This document shows, in pieces, positions 46,050-54,641 of a stretch of 64,000 nucleotides of DNA. This DNA comes from Bin80 sp965261255 (lineage in GTDB: Bacteria > Bacteroidota > Rhodothermia > Rhodothermales > Bin80), in the NCBI GenBank assembly GCA_965261255.1, contig CBDHCQ010000004.1:1364001-1428000 (forward strand), read 5' to 3'. Both the position numbers and the translations under genes were made by a program. Each line of letters opens with the position of its first letter. Positions within the stretch are counted from its first letter, which is position 1. The notes under the pieces are model-generated. The model was not told the origin of the DNA. It was given only the letters and a program-made list of their open reading frames with translations, and did not search any database.

Positions 46050-46310
46050 TCTCTACTGCGTGAGACTTACGACTTGCAGTTCACATATGAGCAGGTTTCG
46101 ATAGCTGATATCCAGCTTGGTCCCAATAATCGGGATGACATTCCGGCGGTGTTGATGTGCTGCAGGCACTATGGTACGACGAGAACGTTCGGGTGAGGAT
46201 CATTGAGGCTCTCAAGAAGTGTGGGCGGCCTGAGGTTCGTCCCTCTCAATGAGAATTGAAAATCGTCTGTTCATTGTGCTGGGAGCAATGTTGTGCACCT
46301 TTACTGAACC
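46050..46310 (+). pseudogene. Decayed transposase N-terminus, unit 5
   Basis: Stretch 'YEQVSIADIQLGPNNRDDIP' followed by 'AVLMCCRHYG', then a frame break and 'VRIIEALKKCGRPEVRPSQ' before a stop. Same dead element as in the other units. Confidence 0.4.
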
Positions 46311-46378
46311 AAAGAGCGCAACGGGCTACAGCTGCGCTCTCATTTCATTCCGAGGACGTTTGATGCTCCAATTCCAGA

Positions 46379-48541
46379 TCAGTGCACGATTAATGGTCGT
46401 GTCACCTGCCTGTCATCGGTGATGAGCCGCAGAAAATACATCCCTCCCGAAAGTTGCCCGGTGGCCAGCTGCAGGCTATGGGAACCGGCTGCCTGGGTCG
46501 CATTCAGCACACTGACCACCTCACGTCCAAGAAGATCGTGAATTGAAAGCTGGACTTGACTCGCTTTTGAAAGCACGTATTCGATTGTGGTGAACGTCCC
46601 CGCAGGATTCGGGTAATGCGTAAAGGTCGCCGGGATCCCTGAACTTGTGGGGGACACCGTTTCCAAAGCTGTGGCCGTGGCATCCCATAACCTGAGTGCT
46701 GTTCTGCCGGCCGATGCAATGAGGTGTCCATTCGCGGAAATGGCTATAGAGTAAACAGCGTATCCATGGTCCAGCCGGTCTATCTCCCGCCCTGTGGCTA
46801 TATCCCACAGACGAATCGAATTGTCATTGTAAGAATTCGATGTCATAATATTATCCGATGACCCAGAAACTAGCTGGGTGCCATCTGGTGAAAATACCAC
46901 GGTCCCAACAACACCTGTGTGCCCTTCAAAGCGTCGCACCTCTTGCCCTGTGGCTACATCCCACAGATGGATAGTACGGTTATATGCCGCAGAAGCCAAC
47001 TGCGTACCGTTCGGGGAAAATACTACGGAAGTAACATAACCTGTATGTCCTTCAAAACGCCGCAGTTCCTGCCCGGTGGCCACATCCCACAGACGAATTG
47101 TTTTGTCCCCAGACCCAGAAGCCAGGTGCGAACCGTCTGGTGAAAATATAACCGAATTAACCCAACGTGTATGCCCTTCAAAGCGTCGAATTTCCTGTCC
47201 CGTGGCTACATCCCACAGACGGATCGTACCGTCAGATGACCCAGAAGCCAGCTGCGTACCGTCCGGAGAAAATACTACGGATTCAATAATACCTGCATCC
47301 CCCACAAAGCGTCGCACCTCTTGCCCTGTGGCTACATCCCAAAGACGGATCGTTCTGTCATATGACCCAGAAGCCAGCTGCGTACCGTCTGGCGAAAATG
47401 TTACGGAATTAACCCAACGTGTATGCCCTTCAAAGCGTCGCACTTCCTGCCCCGTGGCCACATCCCACAGACGGACCGTTCTGTCATATGACCCAGAAGC
47501 CAGTTGTGTGTCATCTGGAGAAAAAACTACGGAATAAATCAAAGCTGTGTGGCTCCTGATGCGCCTCACTACCTGTCCCATGGCCACATCCCATAGACGG
47601 AGACTCCAGTCATCTGACCCAGAAGCCAGCTGCGTACCGTCTGGTGAAAATACTATGGAATTAACCCCACTTGTATGCTCTTCAAAGCGCCCCACTTCCT
47701 GTCCTGTGCCTACATCCCACAGACGGATGGTATGATCATCTGATTCAGAAGCCAGCCGCGTGCCGTCTGGTGAAAACGCCACGGGAATAACAGACGAAGT
47801 AGTTTGTCCTTCAAAGCGTTGCACCTCCTGCCCCGTGGCCACATTCCACAGACGGATCGTATTGTCCCGTGATCCAGAAGCCACCTGCGTACCGTCCGGG
47901 GAAAATGCTACGGAAGAAATATAACCTGTATGTCCTTCAAAACGCCGCAGTTCCTGCCCCGTGGCCACATCCCACAGGCGGACTGAATCGTCCCCTGATC
48001 CGGAGGCCAGCTGCGTACCGTCCGGTGAAAATGTTACCGAATTAACCCAGCGCGTATGCCCCTCAAAGCGTTGCACCTCTCGTTTTGTGGCCACGTCCCA
48101 CAGACGGATCCTATGGTCTTTTATTCCTCGAGTCGACGACCCTGAAGCCAGCAGTGTGCCGTCTGGAGAAAATGCCACGGAATAAACATCACCTGTATAT
48201 CCTTCAAAGGTCCATATCTCCTGCCCCGCAGCTACATCCCACAGACGAACGGTATCGTCGTCTGACCCAGAAGCCAGCCGCGAGCCGTCCGGTGAAAATG
48301 CCACGGAATAAAGTCCGCGTGTATGCCCCTCAAAGCGTTGCACCTGCTGCCCTGTCGCTACATCCCACAGACGAATTGTTTTGTCTGCTGACCCAGAAGC
48401 CAACTGCGTGCCGTCCGGTGAAAATACCACGGAAGTAACATACGAAGTGTGTCCTGCCTCTATAACCGTCCAAATTGGCTGTCCTGCAGCGGACGCAGAC
48501 AGCGCAAATGTCAGCATAATGATACCGTATCTCATACTCAT
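46379..48541 (-). CDS. Secreted 14-blade WD40 protein with T9SS domain, copy 5
   Basis: 720 aa, the longest copy; T9SS domain from residue 643. Two blades carry loop insertions: blade 3 has 'SSTRGIKDHRIRLWDV' and blade 13 has 'SSDNIMTSNSYNDNSIRLW', which account for the extra length and would project from the propeller face. Blade 7 is the 'DDWSLRLWDV' type and blades 7-8 match copy 1 ('SHTALI', 'FSPDDTQ'). Several blades contain the strand 'GHTRWVNSV' or 'GHTGYVTSV' repeated, which suggests internal duplication. It is the unit next to the intact lyase-like gene. Frame fully open. Confidence 0.92.
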   Translation of the reverse strand: MSMRYGIIMLTFALSASAAGQPIWTVIEAGHTSYVTSVVFSPDGTQLASGSADKTIRLWDVATGQQVQRFEGHTRGLYSVAFSPDGSRLASGSDDDTVRLWDVAAGQEIWTFEGYTGDVYSVAFSPDGTLLASGSSTRGIKDHRIRLWDVATKREVQRFEGHTRWVNSVTFSPDGTQLASGSGDDSVRLWDVATGQELRRFEGHTGYISSVAFSPDGTQVASGSRDNTIRLWNVATGQEVQRFEGQTTSSVIPVAFSPDGTRLASESDDHTIRLWDVGTGQEVGRFEEHTSGVNSIVFSPDGTQLASGSDDWSLRLWDVAMGQVVRRIRSHTALIYSVVFSPDDTQLASGSYDRTVRLWDVATGQEVRRFEGHTRWVNSVTFSPDGTQLASGSYDRTIRLWDVATGQEVRRFVGDAGIIESVVFSPDGTQLASGSSDGTIRLWDVATGQEIRRFEGHTRWVNSVIFSPDGSHLASGSGDKTIRLWDVATGQELRRFEGHTGYVTSVVFSPNGTQLASAAYNRTIHLWDVATGQEVRRFEGHTGVVGTVVFSPDGTQLVSGSSDNIMTSNSYNDNSIRLWDIATGREIDRLDHGYAVYSIAISANGHLIASAGRTALRLWDATATALETVSPTSSGIPATFTHYPNPAGTFTTIEYVLSKASQVQLSIHDLLGREVVSVLNATQAAGSHSLQLATGQLSGGMYFLRLITDDRQVTRPLIVH

Positions 48542-48860
48542 GATTTGTTGCCCTCTCAGGTCGTATCAAATCCCCTATCTGAAATTTCCCCTTTTCGGCT
48601 TTTCCAAGATACGATATCCCACAGCGGTTTAGGGCCCAAATCAATGAAAACAACTGTCACATACCCCCTATTTTGAGAGTTCACTGCGAGAAAATGAAGA
48701 TTGAAGTTTCAAATACATTGTAATCCCCAACAGCAGACGATTGGGAGGAAAACATGGGGAAGCTCCGTCAAGAAGTCGAAGTCTACTGGTGGATACGTCC
48801 TAGAGTCAGTGCTTTCTAATGGGAATCACATCCGTGACCAACATTACTTTTACCTCGTCT
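48542..48860. other. Leader of WD40 copy 5, no gene
   Basis: About 320 bases between WD40 copy 5 and the lyase-like gene, both on the minus strand. It is homologous to the leaders of the other units (conserved TATATT-like block near 48610, 'GGGAGGAAA' near 48743). It shows what the segment looks like when attached to the intact downstream gene. Confidence 0.6.
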
Positions 48861-50096
48861 CTAATTGGCCAGATCCTTAATGGTTACTAGGCCTAAACGG
48901 TTAGAACTGCTCTGGTGAATGAGTAGCTTGTTTTCACGCGTAACCCATACATGTCGGATGATCCCCACACCACTGGGGATAGCCCAGCTCTGGAAAGATT
49001 CTGTTTCGGGATCAAAACGAACCAATGCATCAGGGCGCATGGCAGATTCGTTGTACCAGATTTTATCATTGATCACAGCCAAGGAATATGGATGCGAGCG
49101 TGGTCCACTTGGTGATTCCCATTCCTTGATTTCACCGGTTGCAGGATCAAGGCGACCAATCCGCCCTTTGGAAGAATTCACGAACCAGATAATCCCCTTT
49201 GAGTCAATCCCCAGTCGGCGGATGCGTGTATCTGGATCGGACACGGTATAGTATTGAACCTCCATCGATTCTGGGTCCATCGCTCCGAGTTTATTGGTGC
49301 CATTGTACGCAATCCATACAGTTTCGTCCTGAGCCACGATGATGCCATAAGGGCGCGGCTCAGTTGATATCTCCTTGAGTTCACCGGTAACGGGGTTCAG
49401 CCTTCCCAGCATTGCCGCTCGCTGGGAGGTGAAGTACAGGTTACCATTTGGATGGAAAACCGCCGTATGCGGATCCCTTGCTTCGGTTGGATACTCAGTG
49501 ATGTATCCTGTTGCTGGGTCAAGTTTTCCAATTGTACCGTTACTGTTGCCAGTGTACCAGATAAAGCCATTCTCATCCGGGACAATACTGTGAGGTCTTG
49601 CCTCAGGGGGTAGGGGATACTCTTTCATGCTGCCGGTTACAGGGTCGAGTTGCCCCACCAGGCTTGCCCACATTCCAGTCCACCAAATGGATCCATCCGG
49701 TGCTTCAATTGGATCCCGGGAGCGCTGTCCCAGTGTAGGTACAATCCATTCCTGAATATCTATTTCAACCGGTCCATCAACCAGTGTTGGTTTTCGGTCT
49801 TCGCGTGCAGGGAAATGTTCAGCCAGGTATTCAGCGATGCTGACTGCCTCTGATTCGGGTAACTGAATCATTGACTCCTGGACAGAACGCCACATTTCTA
49901 CGCCATCAAACCCCGATCTAGTGATTGCACTTATCGTGTGGCAGGATGTGCATGCCTGTTCTACAAGTACTTTTGCATGTCCCTCGGGAAGGGGAGTACT
50001 CTGTCTATTCTGAGCCAATATTGATTGCGTGCTCATCAACACGAGCAGTAATAAGCTTAGCGTAAGGCGCAAGCAATGTATCAGGGAGGTGCTCAT
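48861..50096 (-). CDS. Cytochrome c domain fused to streptogramin-lyase-type propeller
   Basis: 411 aa, exported (signal peptide to about residue 29). A short c-type haem motif 'CTSCH' at residues 49-53 is followed by a helix pair, then a beta-propeller of about seven blades with the core 'GRLDPATGEIKEW', as in virginiamycin B lyase (Vgb) and SMP-30-like proteins. Lyase activity cannot be inferred. The haem domain suggests a periplasmic electron-transfer or sensor role. I chose the ATG at 50096, preceded by GAGG. It lies 17 bases after the DUF5916 gene and ends the operon. The last ~20 codons are copied in every junction of the WD40 array. Confidence 0.88.
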   Translation of the reverse strand: MSTSLIHCLRLTLSLLLLVLMSTQSILAQNRQSTPLPEGHAKVLVEQACTSCHTISAITRSGFDGVEMWRSVQESMIQLPESEAVSIAEYLAEHFPAREDRKPTLVDGPVEIDIQEWIVPTLGQRSRDPIEAPDGSIWWTGMWASLVGQLDPVTGSMKEYPLPPEARPHSIVPDENGFIWYTGNSNGTIGKLDPATGYITEYPTEARDPHTAVFHPNGNLYFTSQRAAMLGRLNPVTGELKEISTEPRPYGIIVAQDETVWIAYNGTNKLGAMDPESMEVQYYTVSDPDTRIRRLGIDSKGIIWFVNSSKGRIGRLDPATGEIKEWESPSGPRSHPYSLAVINDKIWYNESAMRPDALVRFDPETESFQSWAIPSGVGIIRHVWVTRENKLLIHQSSSNRLGLVTIKDLAN

Positions 50097-50113
50097 CGTT
50101 GTCCTCAAAAGGA

Positions 50114-52372
50114 TTAGCGAATAAACGTGTAGGTGTACTTCATAAGTACTCTCCGACCATCCAGGAACGGCAGTTCTGGATCATTACTCAGACGATCAGT
50201 ATTGCGTCCTTCATTATATACGATCCAGAGGTCATTTCCTTCACGGAAGTTGTAGCGAAAGCGAACATTTGCTGAGACCACATCAGATGCAGTATTGTAC
50301 TGTAGGAAGGCATTAATACTGGCTTGCGTTGTAAAACCAATCTGCGTCCGAATTCGAGCGATGTGCACAAAAAAAGCCTGCCCCCTGTCTGGGAATCGTA
50401 CACGATTAAATTGATAAGTTGCTCCCAGCTCTAGATGACGTGAGAGATTCCATGTGGGTTCTGCCTGAATTTCAATATTGGTACCATCGTAGAAACTTCC
50501 GACAGTTGCAGCCCCATCCACACGTAAAAGACGTCCACTCTGTGCCATATACTCCCATCCAAGATCGTAGAAATTGTATTTCCCGATAGGCACTTCAGTG
50601 TCTTCGGGGAACTCTACGGCTTCACGTAGATCTTCCGTACGTGCTCGAAACTCAAATGTATGATATGAGCCTGATTTCATCGAAAGGAACCAGCTGAACC
50701 AATAAGCGCCAGTTTCGATGGTTCGATCCGAGTCACGCCGGAATTGTGTAAACAAGAGACGTGGACGCATAGACAGAATCCTGGAAGCTTCGCTTGCAAA
50801 CCAGCCGTAACTAAGTGTGGCGAATGGCTGGATGAAGCCGGTACGTGAGACAAAACCCATTCCGGGTTCAAAGTTGGGGCCTCCCCACGTCGATGATAAT
50901 ATATATGAAAGTCCGATTTCAGTACGCCGTTCAATACGTGCACGCGCATAGCCGTTGTCTCGAAGCGTGAGATCGGGAAGAGCTTCGTCAAACACTTGTG
51001 CCCACTTGAACTCAAGGTACTCTCGGCTACCCACCTTTATCTGGCTATCGAGGCCGTACACAACATTCCAGTACCCATTCGATGCAATCCGTGTGGTGAC
51101 CATGCTACCCACGTATGAATTGGGGTTGAATACCTGTTTACGTAGACGATAGACGCCAAAATTCTCAGATGGATTCCCGTGTGCAGCGGCGGTCTGCAAG
51201 TTAATAGCCCCTACATCCCAGCTGCCAACACGACCCACAAGACGTGCCCCTCCATAAATGGGCACGGTTTCTCCCTCGTAAAGACCAATCTGACGCGTAT
51301 TGAAGAGTCTGTCGAACCGTCCTGCAGTTCTGAAATCAAAGATTCCTGCACGCTCTTGAAAGAATCTGCGCTTTTCGGGGAAGAAAAGGGAAAAACGTGT
51401 CAGGTTGACCTGTTCGTCATCTGCCTCCGCCTGTGCAAAGTCGGTATTGACGGTTAAGTCCAGCGTCAGGTTGTCGGTGATATTGTACTTCACATCTCCT
51501 CCTATATCTCCGGTCCAGTTTGATTTGTGTTCATATCTGGACTCGTCGTCCAGGAGATTGGCTTCCGTTGCGCCTCCGCCTGATACATAGGGCGTGATAT
51601 ATACCGGGCGCCCTGCGCGTACGTCGCGCAATTGGATACGGCCGAGTTGACTGGGCTTGGCGAAGGACATGTTCCAATTCGGGGGTATTGCAGGAAATAC
51701 ATGGGTTTCGTTTTTTCTTACGATCTGGCGTGTAACTGAAAAGCCCATCTCAACTACACCCTCTTCGGATTGGAAACCCAGACTGGTGAATGGTATCCGC
51801 ATTTCAACAGACCATCCCATATCGGTCACCTGTGTAGCTACATCCCAAAAAGTATTCCAGCTTGAATTAATAACTGTTCCAAAGGGGCTACCCACAATCC
51901 CCTCCAGATCATTCGAAATGGCCATATCGGCACGAATCCCATTCGGATTGGTAAAGAACCACAGTCCATTTTGACGGTCATTGAAAGTATCCAAAATGAG
52001 ACTTACGGTGTCATCACCGCTATACAAGTCCCGGTACATAGAGTTAGCTCGAATTCCGGCCGGGTTGCTGTCGTACAGATTTCCTCCCAAGTACAGATAC
52101 TGATCGTCATAGGCGATACGAATATCCGTTCGCTCAGACGGCGCCCCCCGGAATATGGGTTCGTACATGACAAGCGGTAAAGGGTCAACCTCTTCCCATG
52201 CCGGATCGTTGATAAATCCGTCTAGTTCAATAGGTTCGGTAAGCCTTGTAGGGATAAAGGGAGTGTCGGTCTCAACAGATTGGGACTGGGACCTCGCTGA
52301 TGTCAATGGAAACACTACGCAGACCACAATTACGGCACTCAATAAAGCGCGCCATTTTATCGGCCGAGGCAT
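50114..52372 (-). CDS. DUF5916 outer-membrane protein with CBM9-like domain, second copy
   Basis: 752 aa, signal peptide to about residue 28 ('TSARSQ'). A CBM9-like domain starts at ~45 ('IELDGFINDPAWEEVDP') and includes 'NPNGIRADMA'. The DUF5916 region follows with 'NTDFAQAEADDEQVNLTRF' and 'FFPEKRRFFQERAGIF', the most conserved part of the family, and a probable outer-membrane barrel. Only the domain plan is shared with the protein at 8690; the two are diverged paralogues. Middle gene of the operon with the DoxX-esterase fusion (13 bases) and the cytochrome/propeller gene (17 bases). Confidence 0.87.
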   Translation of the reverse strand: MPRPIKWRALLSAVIVVCVVFPLTSARSQSQSVETDTPFIPTRLTEPIELDGFINDPAWEEVDPLPLVMYEPIFRGAPSERTDIRIAYDDQYLYLGGNLYDSNPAGIRANSMYRDLYSGDDTVSLILDTFNDRQNGLWFFTNPNGIRADMAISNDLEGIVGSPFGTVINSSWNTFWDVATQVTDMGWSVEMRIPFTSLGFQSEEGVVEMGFSVTRQIVRKNETHVFPAIPPNWNMSFAKPSQLGRIQLRDVRAGRPVYITPYVSGGGATEANLLDDESRYEHKSNWTGDIGGDVKYNITDNLTLDLTVNTDFAQAEADDEQVNLTRFSLFFPEKRRFFQERAGIFDFRTAGRFDRLFNTRQIGLYEGETVPIYGGARLVGRVGSWDVGAINLQTAAAHGNPSENFGVYRLRKQVFNPNSYVGSMVTTRIASNGYWNVVYGLDSQIKVGSREYLEFKWAQVFDEALPDLTLRDNGYARARIERRTEIGLSYILSSTWGGPNFEPGMGFVSRTGFIQPFATLSYGWFASEASRILSMRPRLLFTQFRRDSDRTIETGAYWFSWFLSMKSGSYHTFEFRARTEDLREAVEFPEDTEVPIGKYNFYDLGWEYMAQSGRLLRVDGAATVGSFYDGTNIEIQAEPTWNLSRHLELGATYQFNRVRFPDRGQAFFVHIARIRTQIGFTTQASINAFLQYNTASDVVSANVRFRYNFREGNDLWIVYNEGRNTDRLSNDPELPFLDGRRVLMKYTYTFIR

Positions 52373-52385
52373 GGCCTAAGTCCTT

Positions 52386-53672
52386 TTAGTATTGATGGAA
52401 TGCCTGTGAAACAAAGTGAAGCACTACGGGAAGGCTTTCACGCCAGTAGGTCCATGTGTGTCCACCGTCCCGGATGCGGAATTCATGTGGAATTTGGCGT
52501 TTCCGCAATTCTATATGTGCCAGCGAGTTGCCTTCATACAGAAAATCGTCGTCACCGCAGTCAATGAACCACCGGACTGATCCGATATCTTCTGCCGGCA
52601 ACGAACGGATCAGTTCTACTGCATTATGCTGTTTCACATAGGATGCAATCTCTTCCTCTGAAATATCCGACAGATCATTCCCCCATCGTTCCATAACGTT
52701 CTTGTATTCTTCAACCGAACTAGGCCCAACCCAAGCACTCAGTGGAGCAGCAGAGGAGAATAGGTCAGGTCGGTGAAGCGCATACATGAAAGAGCCACCA
52801 CCGCCCATTGAGAGTCCGGCAACTGCACGATAGCGTTTCTGGGATTTGATCCGAAACCGCTCCTCTACGTGGGGCATTAGCTCGTCAAAAAAGAAGTCTT
52901 CGTACCGCCATGTGTTGCTCACATCATTGAAATAGCCGCGAACTCCGGTATTCGCATCGGGCATTACGATCACCATTGGAGTTGCCTTGCCCGCTCGGAT
53001 TGTTTTGTCCGCAATATGACGGACTTCGCCAAACTGAATCCAGCCTGTCTGATCGTCTCCTGCACCGTGCAGTAGGTAGAGTACTGGATAACTGCGCTCA
53101 CTTGTATGGTAGTCCGGTGGCAGATAGACCGCGTATTTTCGTTCTGAATCCAGGATGTCGCTCTGCAGCGTCAATTCATCATGCACGGTGCTGTGTTGCG
53201 CAATGGTACTACCGGGAATGAGGAATAAGACTGCCGCAAATACTGCGGCACATTTTGCAGCTTTTCCTCCAAGGCCGCAATCCAGACTGTATTTACCGGC
53301 GCCAACAAATAGCATACCTGCACAAACAGACAGATTTTTGAGGGCGTGCGCGGGGCTTCCCTGTCCAGTCGTAATGTGCATCAGGCTGGCCACGAGCATG
53401 GTAAGTCCCAGCGCAGTTATTGCCGGCCGGTAGAATAGTCCAAGCACAATACAGATTGCACCAACTGACTCAGCCAAGGCGGCAAGGAATCCAAAGAATG
53501 TGTGGCCAAAACCAATACCGAAAACCTCCATTGCTCCACCGACATTAGCCCATGCTTCGGGACCGCCAGTTAGTTTACCCCAGCCGTGGAAGATCAACAT
53601 GCTAAGTCCGAAACCCACCCGAAATATGAGTAGTCCCAAGTCAGCATGCTTGCTTAGTTTGTTCCAGATCAT
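52386..53672 (-). CDS. DoxX membrane domain fused to exported esterase
   Basis: 428 aa. Residues 1-~135 are a four-helix DoxX-family membrane domain ('RVGFGLSMLIFHGWGKL'). Residues ~139-159 look like a former signal peptide ('CAAVFAAVLFLIPGSTIAQ') kept inside the fused chain. Residues ~165-428 are an esterase D/tributyrin-esterase-type alpha/beta-hydrolase with nucleophile S288 ('GLSMGG'), the acid near 'DCGDDDF' and H405 ('GGHTWTYW'). The hydrolase would face the periplasm, tethered by DoxX. The frame is continuous, so this is a true fusion or a lost stop between two genes. First gene of the operon on this strand. Confidence 0.88.
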   Translation of the reverse strand: MIWNKLSKHADLGLLIFRVGFGLSMLIFHGWGKLTGGPEAWANVGGAMEVFGIGFGHTFFGFLAALAESVGAICIVLGLFYRPAITALGLTMLVASLMHITTGQGSPAHALKNLSVCAGMLFVGAGKYSLDCGLGGKAAKCAAVFAAVLFLIPGSTIAQHSTVHDELTLQSDILDSERKYAVYLPPDYHTSERSYPVLYLLHGAGDDQTGWIQFGEVRHIADKTIRAGKATPMVIVMPDANTGVRGYFNDVSNTWRYEDFFFDELMPHVEERFRIKSQKRYRAVAGLSMGGGGSFMYALHRPDLFSSAAPLSAWVGPSSVEEYKNVMERWGNDLSDISEEEIASYVKQHNAVELIRSLPAEDIGSVRWFIDCGDDDFLYEGNSLAHIELRKRQIPHEFRIRDGGHTWTYWRESLPVVLHFVSQAFHQY

Positions 53673-53837
53673 GTTTGATCAAAGTTCTGTTTGAGAATGT
53701 GAAAGTCCAAGGTAAGGATTCAAGTTATTTTCTGAGCATTCCTGATTATGAATATCCGCGTATTATGAGGGTGTCTGTATGCACAGTGCCGCAATTCCCT
53801 TCAATGACGTAACATTTAGTCAAAAGCCGATAATCAC

Positions 53838-54638
53838 ATGCTGATTGACACGCATGCGCACATGTATGATAGTTGCTTTGCGGACGATCTGGATATTGTT
53901 CTTGCACGCGCACATGAGGCTGGAGTCGGAGAGATCTTTTTACCTGCCGTGGATGTGCAATCGATACATCTCGCTCTCAATTTGTGTGCACAATATGAGA
54001 ATCTCCGCGCTATGGCCGCCATTCATCCAACTTATATCCCAGAGGCGGAAGATGGTGATTTTGACAAAATTATCCAACTATGTGAAGCTTCCCAGGTGGT
54101 TGCGGTGGGAGAATGCGGACTAGATTACTACTGGGATAAGTACTACGACAAAAGGCAGCCCGATTTTTTTGCTCAACATATTGGGTTATCTGTAGAGACA
54201 GGACTACCTTTGATTATACATTTGAGGGATAAGCAGCATCAATACAATGCCCATCGTGACGCCGTCCGCATACTCGAGCGGGAATTGCCTCAATTTGACA
54301 ATGGGCGCGCGCGTGGGATATTTCACTGCTTTACTGGTCCAGACTGGTTACCGGAAGCAGCCGCCCAACTGGGATTTCTATTGGGTGTAGGTGGTGCAGT
54401 AACCTTCAAGAATTCCGGTGTCGCGGATATGCTGCGCGACGTTCCGTTGCGTCAGATCGTACTCGAAACAGACGCCCCCTACATGACACCGGCCCCATAC
54501 AGGGGGCGGCGCAATGAGCCGTCCAGGGTAAAACTAGTTGCCGAAAAGATTGCCGAAATAAATAACTGCACAGTCGCCGAGGTGGCAAAGATCACTTCCG
54601 CCACGGCTCGGCGACTGTTCTATTCCGACAGTGTCTGA
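53838..54638 (+). CDS. tatD: TatD-family metal-dependent hydrolase
   Basis: 266 aa, TatD DNase family. Metal-binding motif 'DTHAHMYD' lies at the N-terminus, then 'GECGLDYYW', 'HLRDKQHQ', 'FHCFTG' and 'LETDAPYMTP'. These proteins are 3'-5' exonucleases or D-aminoacyl-tRNA-type deacylases; TatD itself is not needed for Tat transport. Converges on dnaK with only 3 bases between the stops. Confidence 0.92.
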   Translation: MLIDTHAHMYDSCFADDLDIVLARAHEAGVGEIFLPAVDVQSIHLALNLCAQYENLRAMAAIHPTYIPEAEDGDFDKIIQLCEASQVVAVGECGLDYYWDKYYDKRQPDFFAQHIGLSVETGLPLIIHLRDKQHQYNAHRDAVRILERELPQFDNGRARGIFHCFTGPDWLPEAAAQLGFLLGVGGAVTFKNSGVADMLRDVPLRQIVLETDAPYMTPAPYRGRRNEPSRVKLVAEKIAEINNCTVAEVAKITSATARRLFYSDSV

Positions 54639-54641
54639 GGA

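Larger units (their letters stand above)
33050..48930. repeat. Tandem array of five ~3.2-kb units, each with one WD40 gene
   Basis: The WD40 gene ends recur at 33551, 36821, 40086, 43236 and 46379, giving periods of 3270, 3265, 3150 and 3143 bases. Each unit reads, left to right: 3' tail of sodA, spacer with a dead transposase fragment, WD40 gene on the minus strand, its 5' leader, 3' tail of the lyase-like gene. The first sodA tail and the last lyase tail belong to intact genes; the four inner copies are fused back to back. This is the structure expected of tandem duplication by unequal exchange between the ends of sodA and the gene at 48861. Confidence 0.93.

Noticed and set aside
33551..48541. 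126-bp tandem repeats as a CRISPR or satellite
   Set aside because: The repeats are in-frame 42-codon WD40 blades with no spacers; they are protein-coding.
33050..48930. Diversity-generating retroelement (template/variable repeat with reverse transcriptase)
   Set aside because: No reverse transcriptase or template repeat is visible, and differences are not limited to adenine sites; recombination between blades explains the pattern better.
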